Of a DNA stretch of 64,000 nucleotides, positions 27,368 through 36,677 are shown one piece after another. Where the stretch lies: the NCBI RefSeq assembly GCF_024345205.1, contig NZ_BROC01000005.1:1-64000 (forward strand), given 5' to 3'. The notes under the pieces were generated by a model. That model was not told where the DNA came from. It searched no databases and saw only the letters and a program-made list of their open reading frames with translations. Made by a program: the position numbers and the translations under genes. Numbering within the stretch: the first letter of the stretch is position 1; the number at the start of each line of letters is the position of its first letter. The DNA is from Lapidilactobacillus luobeiensis. Lineage in GTDB: Bacteria > Bacillota > Bacilli > Lactobacillales > Lactobacillaceae.

Positions 27368-28288
27368 CTAAACGGTTTTATCTAAATACGGATGTTTCAT
27401 AATAAAGTGATAAAAGGCCCCGATCAACCCGGCGTCATTTTGATAATGAGCAAAAACCAGATCAGTATTGTGGCGGACGATCGGCAAAAGATAACGACCT
27501 AAAGCTCGATCGACCAAAGGTTTCAGATACTTCGAATGGCTAGTGACCTCGCCGCCGATGATGACCAGCTGCGGATTTAGGACGTAACAAAGATTGGCGA
27601 TGCCCTGACCCAGCACCCCAGTCATTTCGATAATCGCCTCTCTGCAGATCTCGTTACCATTTTCTGCCTCTGCGAAAATTCGTTGACTACTCCACGCCTC
27701 AACAGAATCCCCTAATTGTTTGGCGACCCGGCGGCATAAAACATTGGTGCCACCCATATCTTGAAATTCACCACCAGGAAGGTTCATATAGCCAATTTCG
27801 CAAGAACTATTACTAAAGCCACGATAGATCTGTTGATCGATCACTAAGCAACCACCAATACCGGCACCAACAGATAGGCACAAATTTGGATTGCCATCTT
27901 CACCAGCGCCACTGATCGACTCTGCCAACCCCATACAATTGACGTCATTCTCCACCTCAACTGGAATCGCAAACTGACGCTCTAACAGTAGTTTAAAATT
28001 AATACCCGAATATTGCGGTAACAATGGTCCGGCAAAAACGATCTCACCTGACACACTATCAATGATCCCGGCGGTGGCGATGGCAATACCTGATAATTCA
28101 CCCTTCTGTCTTTCTTGGGTGATGATCTGTTTTACCTTCGTCAAGATCTGTTGCCCACCTAAAGCAGCCTCGGTCTTGATTTCTTGGCGCGACAAAAAAA
28201 TACCATCGACATTGACGACCCCCCATTTGATCGTTGCACCGCCAATATCAAACAAAAGAAAGCGCATTGACTTTTCATCATTATTCAT
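27368..28288 (-). CDS. ROK-family sugar kinase lacking the zinc-cysteine motif
   Basis: 306 residues. ATP site LLFDIGGATIKWGVV, catalytic region VEVENDVNCMGLAE (Asp near 114), SVGAGIGGCLV. The usual ROK CxCGxxGC zinc motif is replaced by NLPGGEFQDMGGTNVLCRR, as in beta-glucoside kinase-like members. It phosphorylates an unknown hexose or glycoside. The start could be ATG 28288 or ATG 28267; neither has a strong SD. It follows the RpiR gene on the same strand, in the alpha-mannosidase region. Confidence 0.82.
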   Translation of the reverse strand: MNNDEKSMRFLLFDIGGATIKWGVVNVDGIFLSRQEIKTEAALGGQQILTKVKQIITQERQKGELSGIAIATAGIIDSVSGEIVFAGPLLPQYSGINFKLLLERQFAIPVEVENDVNCMGLAESISGAGEDGNPNLCLSVGAGIGGCLVIDQQIYRGFSNSSCEIGYMNLPGGEFQDMGGTNVLCRRVAKQLGDSVEAWSSQRIFAEAENGNEICREAIIEMTGVLGQGIANLCYVLNPQLVIIGGEVTSHSKYLKPLVDRALGRYLLPIVRHNTDLVFAHYQNDAGLIGAFYHFIMKHPYLDKTV

Positions 28289-28438
28289 AGTGATCTCAGC
28301 GCTGGATCGCGGTAAATCATGCTAGTCGATCAGTTGATCCGCCAGCATTCATGACAGTCATCTTGGCCCGTCTTACTGACCCGCTCATGCGCTTTTCCCT
28401 CTTTTCTCGACCTTAACAAACGCGTTATGCACGATGAC

Positions 28439-28465
28439 TTCATAATCATAATTTCATAATCATAA
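28439..28465. repeat. short tandem repeat, two 13-bp units
   Basis: TTCATAATCATAA occurs twice with a 14-bp period, followed by ATGAAGCGCTTGAT, a weak cre-like palindrome. It lies between the RpiR and ROK genes. Confidence 0.5.
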
Positions 28466-28548
28466 TAATGAAGCGCTTGATCAGGTTACAATTTAAAAAC
28501 CAGTGTATTTTTGCTAAGGCAGCTTCAGCAATGATCTGAATAGCCTAC

Positions 28549-29406
28549 TCACTCGGGCTCAACAGTTGACCCGCCTTGCTCTAAACTTGTCTCGATGGCC
28601 ATATTCGTTAGATTCATTTGCTTGCGGAGCTCGGCATCTTCTAATAACATCGCCGAGAGCACATCGATTTGATACAAAACAGCGAGTTGCGAGTTGACGA
28701 AACGTGCGTCACCAACGAATCTCGAGTTGTAAGCATCCAAACGCGCATCGGCTAATTTCGCAATACTACTATTAGAAGCACCGGTAAAGATAACGATCCT
28801 AGCCTGATTCTTCTTAGCGATCCGTAAAGCATTCCAAACCTCGCGAGTTTCGCCTGAACTGGAGATACCGATAACTAAATCGTTTTTCCGGATCGCCAAA
28901 CTATTAGCGATCATCATATGTGTGTCCACGATCGCGCTGGCGCTGAGTCCCATTTGTAACATTCTTTGCCCAAATTCAGTGGCGGTCTGTCCCGAACTGC
29001 CGACCCCGTATAAATAGATCCGGGGTGTCTTTAAAATCAATTTCATGACCTTCTTCAAATCAGCATCTGCCGTCATATTCTCGGTGTTCTTGACCAAACT
29101 CGAATAATAATCGGACACTTCATCTTGGATCGTATTCTTCTGAGCAGCCTTTTGTGGCGATCGATCCGCCTTATCTTGAGAGCTGATCTGCAACTTCAAT
29201 TCAGCAAAACTACGTAGTCCTAATTTACTGACAAATCTGATCACGATCGCCGGTGTCGTATTCGTCGCTTTAGACAGTTGTGAAACATTAAGATTGGCGA
29301 TCCGCTGAGTTTCCTTCACTAGAAGGAATGTTGCGATCCGTTTTTCTTTATCTGAAAATGTAAAATATCTTTCTTGGATATTCTCTTTGATATTGACGCT
29401 AAACAT
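28549..29406 (-). CDS. RpiR/MurR-family transcriptional regulator
   Basis: 285 residues. An N-terminal HTH_6 domain (about 1-80, LNVSQLSKATNTTPAIVIRF) is followed by a SIS sugar-phosphate isomerase-type sensor domain (about 125-255, IYLYGVGSSGQTATEFGQRM and LVIGISSSGETREVW). SD AGGTGG before the ATG. It lies upstream of the ROK kinase and downstream of GH38 on the same strand; the likely effector is a sugar phosphate made by that kinase. Confidence 0.9.
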   Translation of the reverse strand: MFSVNIKENIQERYFTFSDKEKRIATFLLVKETQRIANLNVSQLSKATNTTPAIVIRFVSKLGLRSFAELKLQISSQDKADRSPQKAAQKNTIQDEVSDYYSSLVKNTENMTADADLKKVMKLILKTPRIYLYGVGSSGQTATEFGQRMLQMGLSASAIVDTHMMIANSLAIRKNDLVIGISSSGETREVWNALRIAKKNQARIVIFTGASNSSIAKLADARLDAYNSRFVGDARFVNSQLAVLYQIDVLSAMLLEDAELRKQMNLTNMAIETSLEQGGSTVEPE

Positions 29407-29487
29407 CGCCCACCTGCTTATCTATGGTTCAATCCCATGCAAACTTTCCTAGTTAAGTATATACCAAATCGAACATCAAACTAAACT

Positions 29488-29517
29488 CTCGCTACCAAAA
29501 CCAACACAAGTAGCGAG
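29488..29517. promoter_or_regulatory. inverted repeat upstream of RpiR gene
   Basis: CTCGCTAC pairs perfectly with GTAGCGAG across 14 nt, about 85 bp upstream of the RpiR start. It could be an operator or a weak stem-loop; no T run. Confidence 0.35.
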
Positions 29518-29653
29518 ACCCGCTTAGATTAGACCCCACCTGATCACGAGACAGATCACGGCGCGCCCGTTTTAACGACTAAGTTGATACCAGTACTGCT
29601 AGCGTATCATTTTACCACGAAGAAGCCCAGCAGATCCTCGTTAAAATCAAAAA

Positions 29654-29779
29654 AGAGTGAGAGACACCCCGGTCAGCTTCTGAGCATTAGCCTAGTCAGG
29701 ATTTTGGAGGCAGGGCTTTGCCTCCGGAAGCCTGACGTAGCTAAGCGGAAGATGCTGGGGTGGCGAACACGTTTCAAAA
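29654..29779 (+). repeat. A-family palindromic element, copy 3
   Basis: First of three in tandem. Arms GACACCCCGG/TGGGGTGGC, inner stem TCAGG...GGAGGC/GCCTCC...CCTGA with an 8-nt loop, conserved GAGCATTAGCCTAG and CGTAGCTAAGCG. Confidence 0.85.
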
Positions 29780-29781
29780 TC

Positions 29782-29907
29782 AGAGTGTAAGCCACCCCGG
29801 TCAGCTTCTGAGCATTAACCTAGTCAGGATTTTGGAGGCGCTCCTTGCCTCCGGAAGCCTGACGTAGTTAAGCGCAAGAAGCTGGGGTGGCGAACACATT
29901 TCAAAAA
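29782..29907 (+). repeat. A-family palindromic element, copy 4
   Basis: Second of the triplet; almost identical to copy 2 at 26791, including the loop GCTCCTT. The close match between distant copies implies recent spread or gene conversion. Confidence 0.85.
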
Positions 29908-30031
29908 AGAGTGAGAGACACCCTGATCAGCTTCTGAGCATAGCCTAGTCAGTGTTATGGAAGCGGGTTTGGCTTCCGGAACAGTGACGTAGCTAAGCGG
30001 AAGATGCTGGGGTGGCGAACACGTTTCAAAA
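29908..30031 (+). repeat. A-family palindromic element, copy 5
   Basis: Third of the triplet. Inner stem GTCAGTGTTATGGAAGC/GCTTCCGGAACAGTGAC, different from copies 3 and 4 but still largely paired. Confidence 0.85.
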
Positions 30032-30063
30032 AGACACTACTTCCCTGAGAGAAAGTAATGTCT
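30032..30063 (-). terminator. terminator of GH38 gene
   Basis: AGACACTACTT and AAGTAATGTCT form an 11-bp stem (one wobble) with a T run on the minus strand, directly at the edge of element copy 5. Confidence 0.7.
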
Positions 30064-30100
30064 GTTTTGAAGGCTTAGAAAATTATTTTGCTGATCTCGA

Positions 30101-33100
30101 TCATTGTTGAAGCGCCCAGCTAATCGTCTTGATCTGATAAGGTGCCAGCTCCACGCGATAATGTTGAGGAGCAACGGCAGTCAATTCGGCCAATGGGGTC
30201 TCATCCAGTCGCGTTTCCTGAACGATCCCATGGGCAAACTGAGGTGAAATATCGACCACCCTATTTTGGCCGGTGTATTCATGCAGACGTAGGATCAACG
30301 CCTGCCCATTTTCACTTAGTTTGATAGCATCGACTTCAACTGCGTCCTGCGCCTGAAAATCAAACAAGGCCGCTTGAGCCACCACGTTACCACGCGCGAC
30401 TTTCAGACCATTATTGAGCACCATCGCCGTCGGCTCCACCTGCCCACTCACAAAATCGCCTTCGTGTGGCAATAGACTGTAAGTAAAGTGATGCTGGCCC
30501 TGATCCGCTTCTGTGTCTGGTGAAACACCTGACTTCAATAAGGACAGAGATAAATTGTTCTCCGTGATATGATAGCCATATTTGCCATCGTTCAATAAGG
30601 CGACCCCATAATCACGCTGGGATAGATCAGCCCATTTATGACCAACTGTTTCAAACTTAGCCTGCTCCCAAGAGGTGTTAGTCGTTGTTGGCCGTCTAGC
30701 ATTTCCATATTGGATATCGTAGGTCGCCTCACTGGCACGGACTGCCACAGTGAAGTCAGTCCGCAATAGATAGCGGTGATCCTGCCAATCAATATCATTG
30801 ACAAAATCGATGCGGGGACTGTGACTATGCAAAATCAATGTCTGTTTGATCGTTGACTGATGAAAGCGATATTTGAACACAACCGTCTGGATCAGCGGTC
30901 CAACGTTGGTCACCGTGATTTGATCGGCTGTCAAAGTCCAGGATTTTTCAGGGTAATCCCCATCAATATTCCAATTTTCATACTCCGTAGGCCGATCCTC
31001 ATAGATCTGCAAGCGATTACCGACACCTGCTGCCCCAATGACCTCGCGATGGGCATGTTTATCCCAAAGACTCACTAATTGGCCTGCTTCGTTCCAAGTG
31101 ACGCAATAAAAATCATTTTCTAACTGACGAGCCACTTTGACCGCTGTCAAATCTACTGCTCGTTCAGCGGCCTTAGTCTTAACGGCTGGATCCTCCGCGA
31201 TAAATTTAAAATTAAGCGTTGCAAAGGCCGGCACAGTCACTTGAAGCACATAGCCAGTTTCCGTTCTCTGACTGACTATTTTTTCCTGATCAGAGGTTTC
31301 AAAATAACCAGACCGCGTTTCCGTGAGCGGGATCGTTGTGGTGATCGACCAAGCATTCTCATTGGTGACATGGTAATGTTCGCCACGCGGATCAAACTGA
31401 ACCGCACCTATTTTCTCTTGTAGTTGAGCGATCTTGGCGAACCCGCCTTGGTACTCCAGGTTATTATCCTGATAAACTTCATGGATCGCCGAACCTGGCA
31501 AAATATCGTGAAATTGATTGCGCAAGACCATCTGCCATAATTCGCGGATCTCGGCTTGAGGATAGGTGATTTGTTGCCGCAAAAACGCCGTTGTTGCCGC
31601 GATCTCCAAGTTCCGCAACGCGAACTCCAACTGGCGATTTTGTTGCTTGACCCGAGCCTGTGACGTGTAAGTCCCGCGATGATATTCCAAATAAAGTTCG
31701 CCATTCCAAGTCGCTAAGGACTGTCCGCTGGCCTTGATATTGGTCCGCAACTGTTTAAAGTAATCATCGACCCGGGTGTTTTTGATCGAGGGTAAACCTG
31801 GTAACTGATCGATCATTTCGATATTCTCGATCATCTCCCGCGTTGGTCCACCACCGCCATCGCCGTAGCCATAAGCCAATAACAAGTCGTTGTTGACGAG
31901 CTTATCAGCATAAACGTGATAGGTACCTAGAACTGTGTGCGGCGTGATCTCACCATTGTACGTGTATCTCCAGTTGGAACTATCGTGAAAATCAGCATCA
32001 TTGTCCGTAGTCGTAATAAAATGCGTCAGGACCCGACTGCCGTCCAACCCCTCCCAAATAAAGGTATCGTGGGGCATCCGATTGGTATCATTCCAACTGA
32101 TTTTCGTCGTCATAAAATTATCGATTCCAAAGCCTAACATGATCTGCGGCAAGGCCCAAGAATAACCGAAAACGTCAGGCAGCCATAATACCGTTTGCTT
32201 GACCCCGAATTCCTTGTTGAAAAACTGCGAGCCATACAGAAATTGACGTGTCAACGCCTCGCCAGAGGGGATATTGGCATCTGGCTCTAACCAAGTCCCA
32301 CCATCAGGCTCCCAACGACCCTCGGCGACGCGTTGCTTGATCTGAGCGTACAATTCTGGATAGTCGTGTTTGATATAAGCATAGACTTGCGGCGTGCTAT
32401 GGAAAAATTTGTAATCCGGATATTCCTTCATCAATGCTAAAACCGTCGCGAAGGAACGAGCGGTTTTCTCCCGTGTGTGTTTCAGCCGCCATAACCACGC
32501 CACATCAATATGCGTATGCCCGATCGCCGCGATCGAGTATGCTTTCTTCTGGCCTTGATGCTGGTCGATAAAGGTTGCGATCTGCGCTAGGATCTGACCA
32601 GCTGTCACACTCAATTCAGCCGCGGTCATCCCACCCCAATCGAACTGCCGTAAAGCATCATCTAGTAAACGCTGATAGTCATACTTCAAGGGCTCATCAG
32701 CAGACAACTCCAAAACCGTCTCATCGATCAGTTTCAAATAACGGTAACAATCCCGAATCTGCTCGTCTAGCACACCAGCCGCAATTTGCTTCAACTGATA
32801 ATGCTGGATCTGTTGGGGACCACCACCCTCCAAACCCGACCACATCAAAATACTGAAAACCAATTTTTGATCAGCAAATCGCGCATCTAAATAGATATCG
32901 CGATGATTCGAGTCTACGGCCTGCAATGGTTTGGCGCCGATGAAAACCAACCCTTCAAAGCCTGAGTTGCCGCCACCACCAGTCCGACCTAAATCCAAGT
33001 GAATCACATATTTTTGTTGTTTAACTAATTCGGGTACGACCACTTGGAAACGAAGCCAATAATAGGCGTCCCGTCCAGACCACTGCGCGCCGATCGCAAC

Positions 33101-33250
33101 TGACTGCCAAGCTGCATCTACTGGCACTTGGCGATGATCTTCGCGTTGATCCTGCCATAGCTGCAAGCCGCTTACCGCTTCAAAGCTGCTGCCATAGACC
33201 TGCTCCCGCAAATATCCCAACTGCTGCTTGATCTTTTTCTCTGAGTACAT
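30101..33250 (-). CDS. GH38 alpha-mannosidase
   Basis: 1049 residues, family size. N-terminal domain about 1-235, then the GH38 catalytic domain starting IAAIGHTHIDVAWLWRLKHT (zinc ligands His and Asp). The nucleophile Asp lies in TVLWLPDVFGYSWALPQIM near residue 360. C-terminal beta domains follow from about 640. No signal peptide, so cytoplasmic; a retaining zinc-dependent exo-alpha-mannosidase. The ATG follows AAGGAGG. Together with GH92 and GH125 it can take apart high-mannose-type oligosaccharides. Divergent from a GyrI-like gene with a palindrome between. Confidence 0.96.
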   Translation of the reverse strand: MYSEKKIKQQLGYLREQVYGSSFEAVSGLQLWQDQREDHRQVPVDAAWQSVAIGAQWSGRDAYYWLRFQVVVPELVKQQKYVIHLDLGRTGGGGNSGFEGLVFIGAKPLQAVDSNHRDIYLDARFADQKLVFSILMWSGLEGGGPQQIQHYQLKQIAAGVLDEQIRDCYRYLKLIDETVLELSADEPLKYDYQRLLDDALRQFDWGGMTAAELSVTAGQILAQIATFIDQHQGQKKAYSIAAIGHTHIDVAWLWRLKHTREKTARSFATVLALMKEYPDYKFFHSTPQVYAYIKHDYPELYAQIKQRVAEGRWEPDGGTWLEPDANIPSGEALTRQFLYGSQFFNKEFGVKQTVLWLPDVFGYSWALPQIMLGFGIDNFMTTKISWNDTNRMPHDTFIWEGLDGSRVLTHFITTTDNDADFHDSSNWRYTYNGEITPHTVLGTYHVYADKLVNNDLLLAYGYGDGGGGPTREMIENIEMIDQLPGLPSIKNTRVDDYFKQLRTNIKASGQSLATWNGELYLEYHRGTYTSQARVKQQNRQLEFALRNLEIAATTAFLRQQITYPQAEIRELWQMVLRNQFHDILPGSAIHEVYQDNNLEYQGGFAKIAQLQEKIGAVQFDPRGEHYHVTNENAWSITTTIPLTETRSGYFETSDQEKIVSQRTETGYVLQVTVPAFATLNFKFIAEDPAVKTKAAERAVDLTAVKVARQLENDFYCVTWNEAGQLVSLWDKHAHREVIGAAGVGNRLQIYEDRPTEYENWNIDGDYPEKSWTLTADQITVTNVGPLIQTVVFKYRFHQSTIKQTLILHSHSPRIDFVNDIDWQDHRYLLRTDFTVAVRASEATYDIQYGNARRPTTTNTSWEQAKFETVGHKWADLSQRDYGVALLNDGKYGYHITENNLSLSLLKSGVSPDTEADQGQHHFTYSLLPHEGDFVSGQVEPTAMVLNNGLKVARGNVVAQAALFDFQAQDAVEVDAIKLSENGQALILRLHEYTGQNRVVDISPQFAHGIVQETRLDETPLAELTAVAPQHYRVELAPYQIKTISWALQQ

Positions 33251-33327
33251 TTAAACTTGCCTCCTTAGTATATCTATATCGACATTAAAAAATCGTTATC
33301 ACCAAACTCTTGTCTGATAAAATAGCT

Positions 33328-33342
33328 TATACTGTGAGTATA
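33328..33342. promoter_or_regulatory. palindrome between GH38 and GyrI-like genes, operator candidate
   Basis: TATACTGTGAGTATA is a perfect palindrome with a GTG centre, placed between the divergent start codons. A partial cre-like sequence ATGAAACCGTTGTA (minus strand, 33340-33353) adjoins it. Confidence 0.45.
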
Positions 33343-33391
33343 CAACGGTTTCATTTTTGTTTTTGATAAACTTTTCAGAGGAGGAACCACC

Positions 33392-34018
33392 ATGTCAACT
33401 TATTCATGGCGCACCAACGAGAAAGAAATTTACCCCACTAAGAAATCGCCTAGTATCGTGACGCTACCCAAGCAACGTTTCTTAACGATCAGCGGGCAAG
33501 GGGACCCTAACAACACCCCTGCATTCAGCGCCGCGATCCAGATATTGTATACGTTGAGTTATACGATCAAAATGGCTCCGCGGAAAGGGATCGACTTCCC
33601 AGGCGCGTTTGATTATGGTGTCTACCCTTTGGAAGGATTCTGGACTTTGCCAGCTGATTACCACGCGGTCGGATTGGATAAGAGTCAGCTGCTATACACG
33701 ATCATGATCAAGCAACCCGATTTTGTGACCGCATCTGTTTTTACCCAAGCTAAAGAAATGGCTGCTAAGAAACTCTCAACAAGCGAATTGGCCCAAGTTT
33801 CCTTGGCCGAGCGAGATGAAGGCTTAGTGGGGATGATTTTACATCAGGGGGCGTTTGATGATGAGCCGGCTAGTTTCGCACGCTTGGCCACATTTGTTGA
33901 GCAGGCTGGCTATCAGCGCACAAGCAAGGCGCACAAGGAAATTTATTTATCTGACTTTCGTCGAGTCGCTCCAGAAAAGCGAAAAACGATTTTGCGCGTA
34001 AGTCTGGCACCACTTTAA
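33392..34018 (+). CDS. GyrI-like small-molecule-binding domain protein
   Basis: 208 residues matching the GyrI-like/SOUL-fold family: FLTISGQGDPNNTPAFSAAI near residue 30 and YGVYPLEGFWTLP near 72. Family members bind drugs or act as cyclopropanoid hydrolases; the function here is unknown. There is no DNA-binding domain. SD GAGGAGG before the ATG; a strong terminator follows. A single-gene unit divergent from GH38. Confidence 0.8.
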   Translation: MSTYSWRTNEKEIYPTKKSPSIVTLPKQRFLTISGQGDPNNTPAFSAAIQILYTLSYTIKMAPRKGIDFPGAFDYGVYPLEGFWTLPADYHAVGLDKSQLLYTIMIKQPDFVTASVFTQAKEMAAKKLSTSELAQVSLAERDEGLVGMILHQGAFDDEPASFARLATFVEQAGYQRTSKAHKEIYLSDFRRVAPEKRKTILRVSLAPL

Positions 34019-34033
34019 CCAGTACCAAAGAAA

Positions 34034-34079
34034 CGATCCCGTCGTTCACAGTTGTTAGTGAACAGCGGGATCGCTTTTC
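34034..34079. terminator. terminator between GyrI-like gene and ald
   Basis: CGATCCCG..GTTCAC pairs with GTGAAC..CGGGATCG, followed by CTTTTCG. It likely serves the plus-strand gene; converging ald is next to it. Confidence 0.8.
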
Positions 34080-34104
34080 GTTATTCTTGAAGCCTCTTTA
34101 TTTT

Positions 34105-35214
34105 TTATACCAAGGTCAGCGGGTCAACATAGTCTTGTTCCAGACTAGTGGCTACGGCCGCTGCCGTAATGTGGCCACGATAGGTGTTCAGGCCGGTCAA
34201 GATCGTTGGGTTGGTCTTGACGGCCTGGTTGATGCCTTGTTGGGCGATCAGTTGAGCATACGGGATCGTGACGCTGGTCAGCGCATCGGTGGCCGTCTTC
34301 GGAACGGCACCAGGAATATTGGCCACAGCGTACTGGATCACGTCATGTTTCAAGTAGATCGGATCGTCAAAGGTACTAGCATGATCACTGGTCTCAAAAA
34401 TGCCCCCTTGATCGATCGGAATATCGACCATGACTGAACCCGGCTCCATCGCCGCAACCATTTCATCGGTCACTAATTTCGGTGCTTTAGCACCTGGGAT
34501 CAAAACGGCCCCGATCACCACGTCAGCATGTTTGACCGAATGGGCGATATTAGCTGGATTAGAGAAAAGCGTCTGGATGTGACCATCAAATAGATTATCG
34601 ATCCGCGCTAAAGTTGCTGGATCAATGTCGAGGATCGTCACTTCTGCGCCGAGTCCCAAAGCAGTTTTGGCTGCATTCAAGCCGACTGTGCCCCCGCCGA
34701 TCACCGTAACATGGCTCTTGCGTACGCCGGGAACACCACTGATCAGAACGCCTTTACCACCATATTGTTCTTGAAGGAATTGAGCGCCGATCAAAACGGC
34801 CATTCGTCCCGCTACTTCGCTCATCGGCGTCAAGGCTGGTAAACTACCATCTTTGCCGCGCATCGTTTCATAGCCGACAGCAGTCACTTCATTTTCTAAC
34901 AAAGCTGCGGTCAATTTAGGATTTGGTGCCAAATGTAAGTAAGTATATAAAATCAAGCCAGGTCTGAAGAAATGATATTCCTCAGGTAATGGTTCCTTGA
35001 CCTTGATCACCATGTCGCCAGCCCACGCTTCAGCGGCTGTTGCCACCGTTGCGCCAGCTGTTTGATAGTCAGCGTTGGTATAACCAGCGTTGCGTCCCGC
35101 ATTGGTTTCCACTACGACTTCTTGGCCGGCTCGCACAAGATTCTGCACGCCAGCAGGAGTAATGCCAACTCGGTTTTCATTATTTTTGATTTCTTTGGGA
35201 ATTCCAATTCTCAT
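34105..35214 (-). CDS. ald: alanine dehydrogenase
   Basis: 369 residues, standard length. It opens [20 protein letters not shown]; the substrate Lys lies in [10 protein letters not shown] near 75; the NAD-binding Rossmann motif is [19 protein letters not shown] near 170-190; [21 protein letters not shown] near 300 is family-typical. It interconverts L-alanine and pyruvate plus ammonia with NADH in the cytoplasm. ATG 35214 follows AAGGAG with 8-nt spacing; the GTG three codons upstream is too close. Monocistronic. Confidence 0.96.
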   Translation of the reverse strand: MRIGIPKEIKNNENRVGITPAGVQNLVRAGQEVVVETNAGRNAGYTNADYQTAGATVATAAEAWAGDMVIKVKEPLPEEYHFFRPGLILYTYLHLAPNPKLTAALLENEVTAVGYETMRGKDGSLPALTPMSEVAGRMAVLIGAQFLQEQYGGKGVLISGVPGVRKSHVTVIGGGTVGLNAAKTALGLGAEVTILDIDPATLARIDNLFDGHIQTLFSNPANIAHSVKHADVVIGAVLIPGAKAPKLVTDEMVAAMEPGSVMVDIPIDQGGIFETSDHASTFDDPIYLKHDVIQYAVANIPGAVPKTATDALTSVTIPYAQLIAQQGINQAVKTNPTILTGLNTYRGHITAAAVATSLEQDYVDPLTLV

Positions 35215-35293
35215 ATGAATCACTCCTTATTGTCCACGATAACACAAAATATCATCGCTGTGAATTGGACTTTGGTTGGAATCAAATGACATT

Positions 35294-35455
35294 ATGGGTC
35301 TAATCATCATTTTACTGACGACTACGATCAGCACTATTGACTTAGCTATAAACCACTGGTATCACGGATTTGGTTGCGCTTCCATTTTTACCGTGATGAT
35401 TATTTTTTTTATATTTTCAAATAGATTATTCATTCCAAAAAATATTTTAATCTGA
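35294..35455 (+). CDS. possible 53-residue small membrane protein
   Basis: ATG 35294 to TGA 35455 encodes 53 residues with two hydrophobic stretches (LIIILLTTTISTIDLAI and ASIFTVMIIFFIFSNRLF). The SD is weak. The same DNA also forms a stem ATCACGG (35361-35367) with CCGTGAT (35391-35397) followed by a T run, so the frame may be accidental and the stretch a terminator or attenuator. Confidence 0.25.
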   Translation: MGLIIILLTTTISTIDLAINHWYHGFGCASIFTVMIIFFIFSNRLFIPKNILI

Positions 35456-35550
35456 CCAGCAAATGGACCATAACAAAAAATAAAAACTGTTAATAAGGAC
35501 ATGATCATTTTAGTAAATTCAGTTTACAAAAGTAGTGACTGATTTGAGTC

Positions 35551-35669
35551 GTGCTCACTGACCTAGTTCCTTCCGCTTAGCTACGCAACTATTTCGGAGG
35601 CATAGACCAGCCTCCAAAATGGTTATTAGGCTAATGCTCAGGAGCTGGTCAGGTCAGTTCGCACTTTGA
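35551..35669 (-). repeat. A-family palindromic element, copy 6
   Basis: Minus orientation. Outer arms CTGACCT/AGGTCAG in place of CCACCCC/GGGGTGG, a whole-stem compensatory change. The inner stem GGAGGC/GCCTCC is kept. First of three in tandem between ald and the CPBP gene. Confidence 0.8.
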
Positions 35670-35670
35670 T

Positions 35671-35797
35671 TTGAAACCTGCTGCGCGAGGATTGGCTGTT
35701 GTGCTTAGCTACGTCATGGTTCCGAAAGCAAAGTTCGGCTTTCAAAACCATAACTAGGCTAATGCTCGCAGCCACCCATCCTCGCTCCACACTCTGA
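35671..35797 (-). repeat. A-family palindromic element, copy 7
   Basis: Minus orientation. Outer arms GCGAGGAT/ATCCTCGC plus GGCTG/CAGCC, again a new but complementary pair. Inner stem GTTATGGTTTTGAAAGC/GCTTTCGGAACCATGAC. Confidence 0.8.
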
Positions 35798-35799
35798 TT

Positions 35800-35920
35800 T
35801 TGAAACGCGCTGCGCACAACTGACTTCTGCGCTTAACTACACAATGATTCCGGAAGCAAGGTGCGCTTCCACAATCATTGTTAGGCTAATGCTCAAAGTC
35901 AACCCGTTGTGTGCAGCGCT
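35800..35920 (-). repeat. A-family palindromic element, copy 8 (B-type outer arms)
   Basis: Minus orientation. Outer arms GCGCTGCACACAAC/GTTGTGCGCAGCGC; inner stem ACAATGATTGTGGAAGC/GCTTCCGGAATCATTGT. The middle is A-type, the ends are B-type, as in copy 13. Confidence 0.8.
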
Positions 35921-36060
35921 CTAAACCTTTTTCTTTTGAGATCTATAAGCTTACTGCTATAATTCAACTTAACCAAAAAGTGCGTTGCTGTCATTACTTT
36001 GGTTGACTGATCTCCCGCTTTTCGTTTTTCAATAAAGAAATCTAGAAATGGGGTAAAAAA

Positions 36061-36675
36061 ATGAAAATACTTCGCGTTCTGGCGGGCATTGGCTTATTTG
36101 TCGCTGGTCTGTTCGGTCTGGGTCAATTGGGGATCATTTCTTTCTTTAGTACTTTCGTCAGTGGTTTATTGGGTTACTGGCTGATTTTTGGGACTGCTGA
36201 ATTTGAAGGTCTGTTCAAGAAGCCTCAGCGTGGTTGGTTAAAATGGTCGCTTTTGATGCTACTGATCAATGCACTCTGGAGCTTGGGCGCCGGTGCGATC
36301 TTACAGTTACTAGGACTGACCCTGCACGCCAATCCTGTGGTGGACACATTCGGCGTGATGCTGCCTTTCATCCCTTTCATGTTGATGGGTGAGGAATTAC
36401 TCTCCTTGGCTCTCTTGAATGGCGCCCGCAAATTCATTCCCACGCTGGCCGCTAGTATTTTTTCGGCGGTCATCTTCGGCCTGATCCACTTCAACACTTA
36501 TTGGAATGGTGATCTCAGTACCACTTTATTGCACATTCTCTTGATCCAAGGAGTCGCCAGGATCTTCCTGAACATCGCCTACCTGAAAGCCGATTCGATC
36601 TGGGGCAGCTGGAGCACCCACCTGGCCTTCGATCTTTTCACTTTGGGTTTCGCCGCCCTACTCAGCACCCAGTAA
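36061..36675 (+). CDS. CPBP-family intramembrane metalloprotease-like protein
   Basis: 204 residues with about five or six membrane segments. Motifs of the CPBP (Abi/CaaX-protease) family: MGEELLSLALLNGARKF near residue 107 with the Glu-Glu pair, FGLIHFNTYWNG near 140 with the metal-binding His, and SWSTHLAFDL near 180. The spacing after the Glu pair is not the usual EExxxR. Lactobacillal members often give immunity to bacteriocins or act as proteases; no bacteriocin gene is next door. A- and C-family elements flank it on both sides. Confidence 0.82.
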   Translation: MKILRVLAGIGLFVAGLFGLGQLGIISFFSTFVSGLLGYWLIFGTAEFEGLFKKPQRGWLKWSLLMLLINALWSLGAGAILQLLGLTLHANPVVDTFGVMLPFIPFMLMGEELLSLALLNGARKFIPTLAASIFSAVIFGLIHFNTYWNGDLSTTLLHILLIQGVARIFLNIAYLKADSIWGSWSTHLAFDLFTLGFAALLSTQ

Positions 36676-36677
36676 AA

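Noticed and set aside
29584-29790. 68-residue plus-strand open frame
   Set aside because: It runs through an A-family element; the same frame is broken in other copies.
29654-30031. CRISPR-like array
   Set aside because: Units are ~125 bp palindromic copies lying end to end with no spacers; no cas genes nearby.
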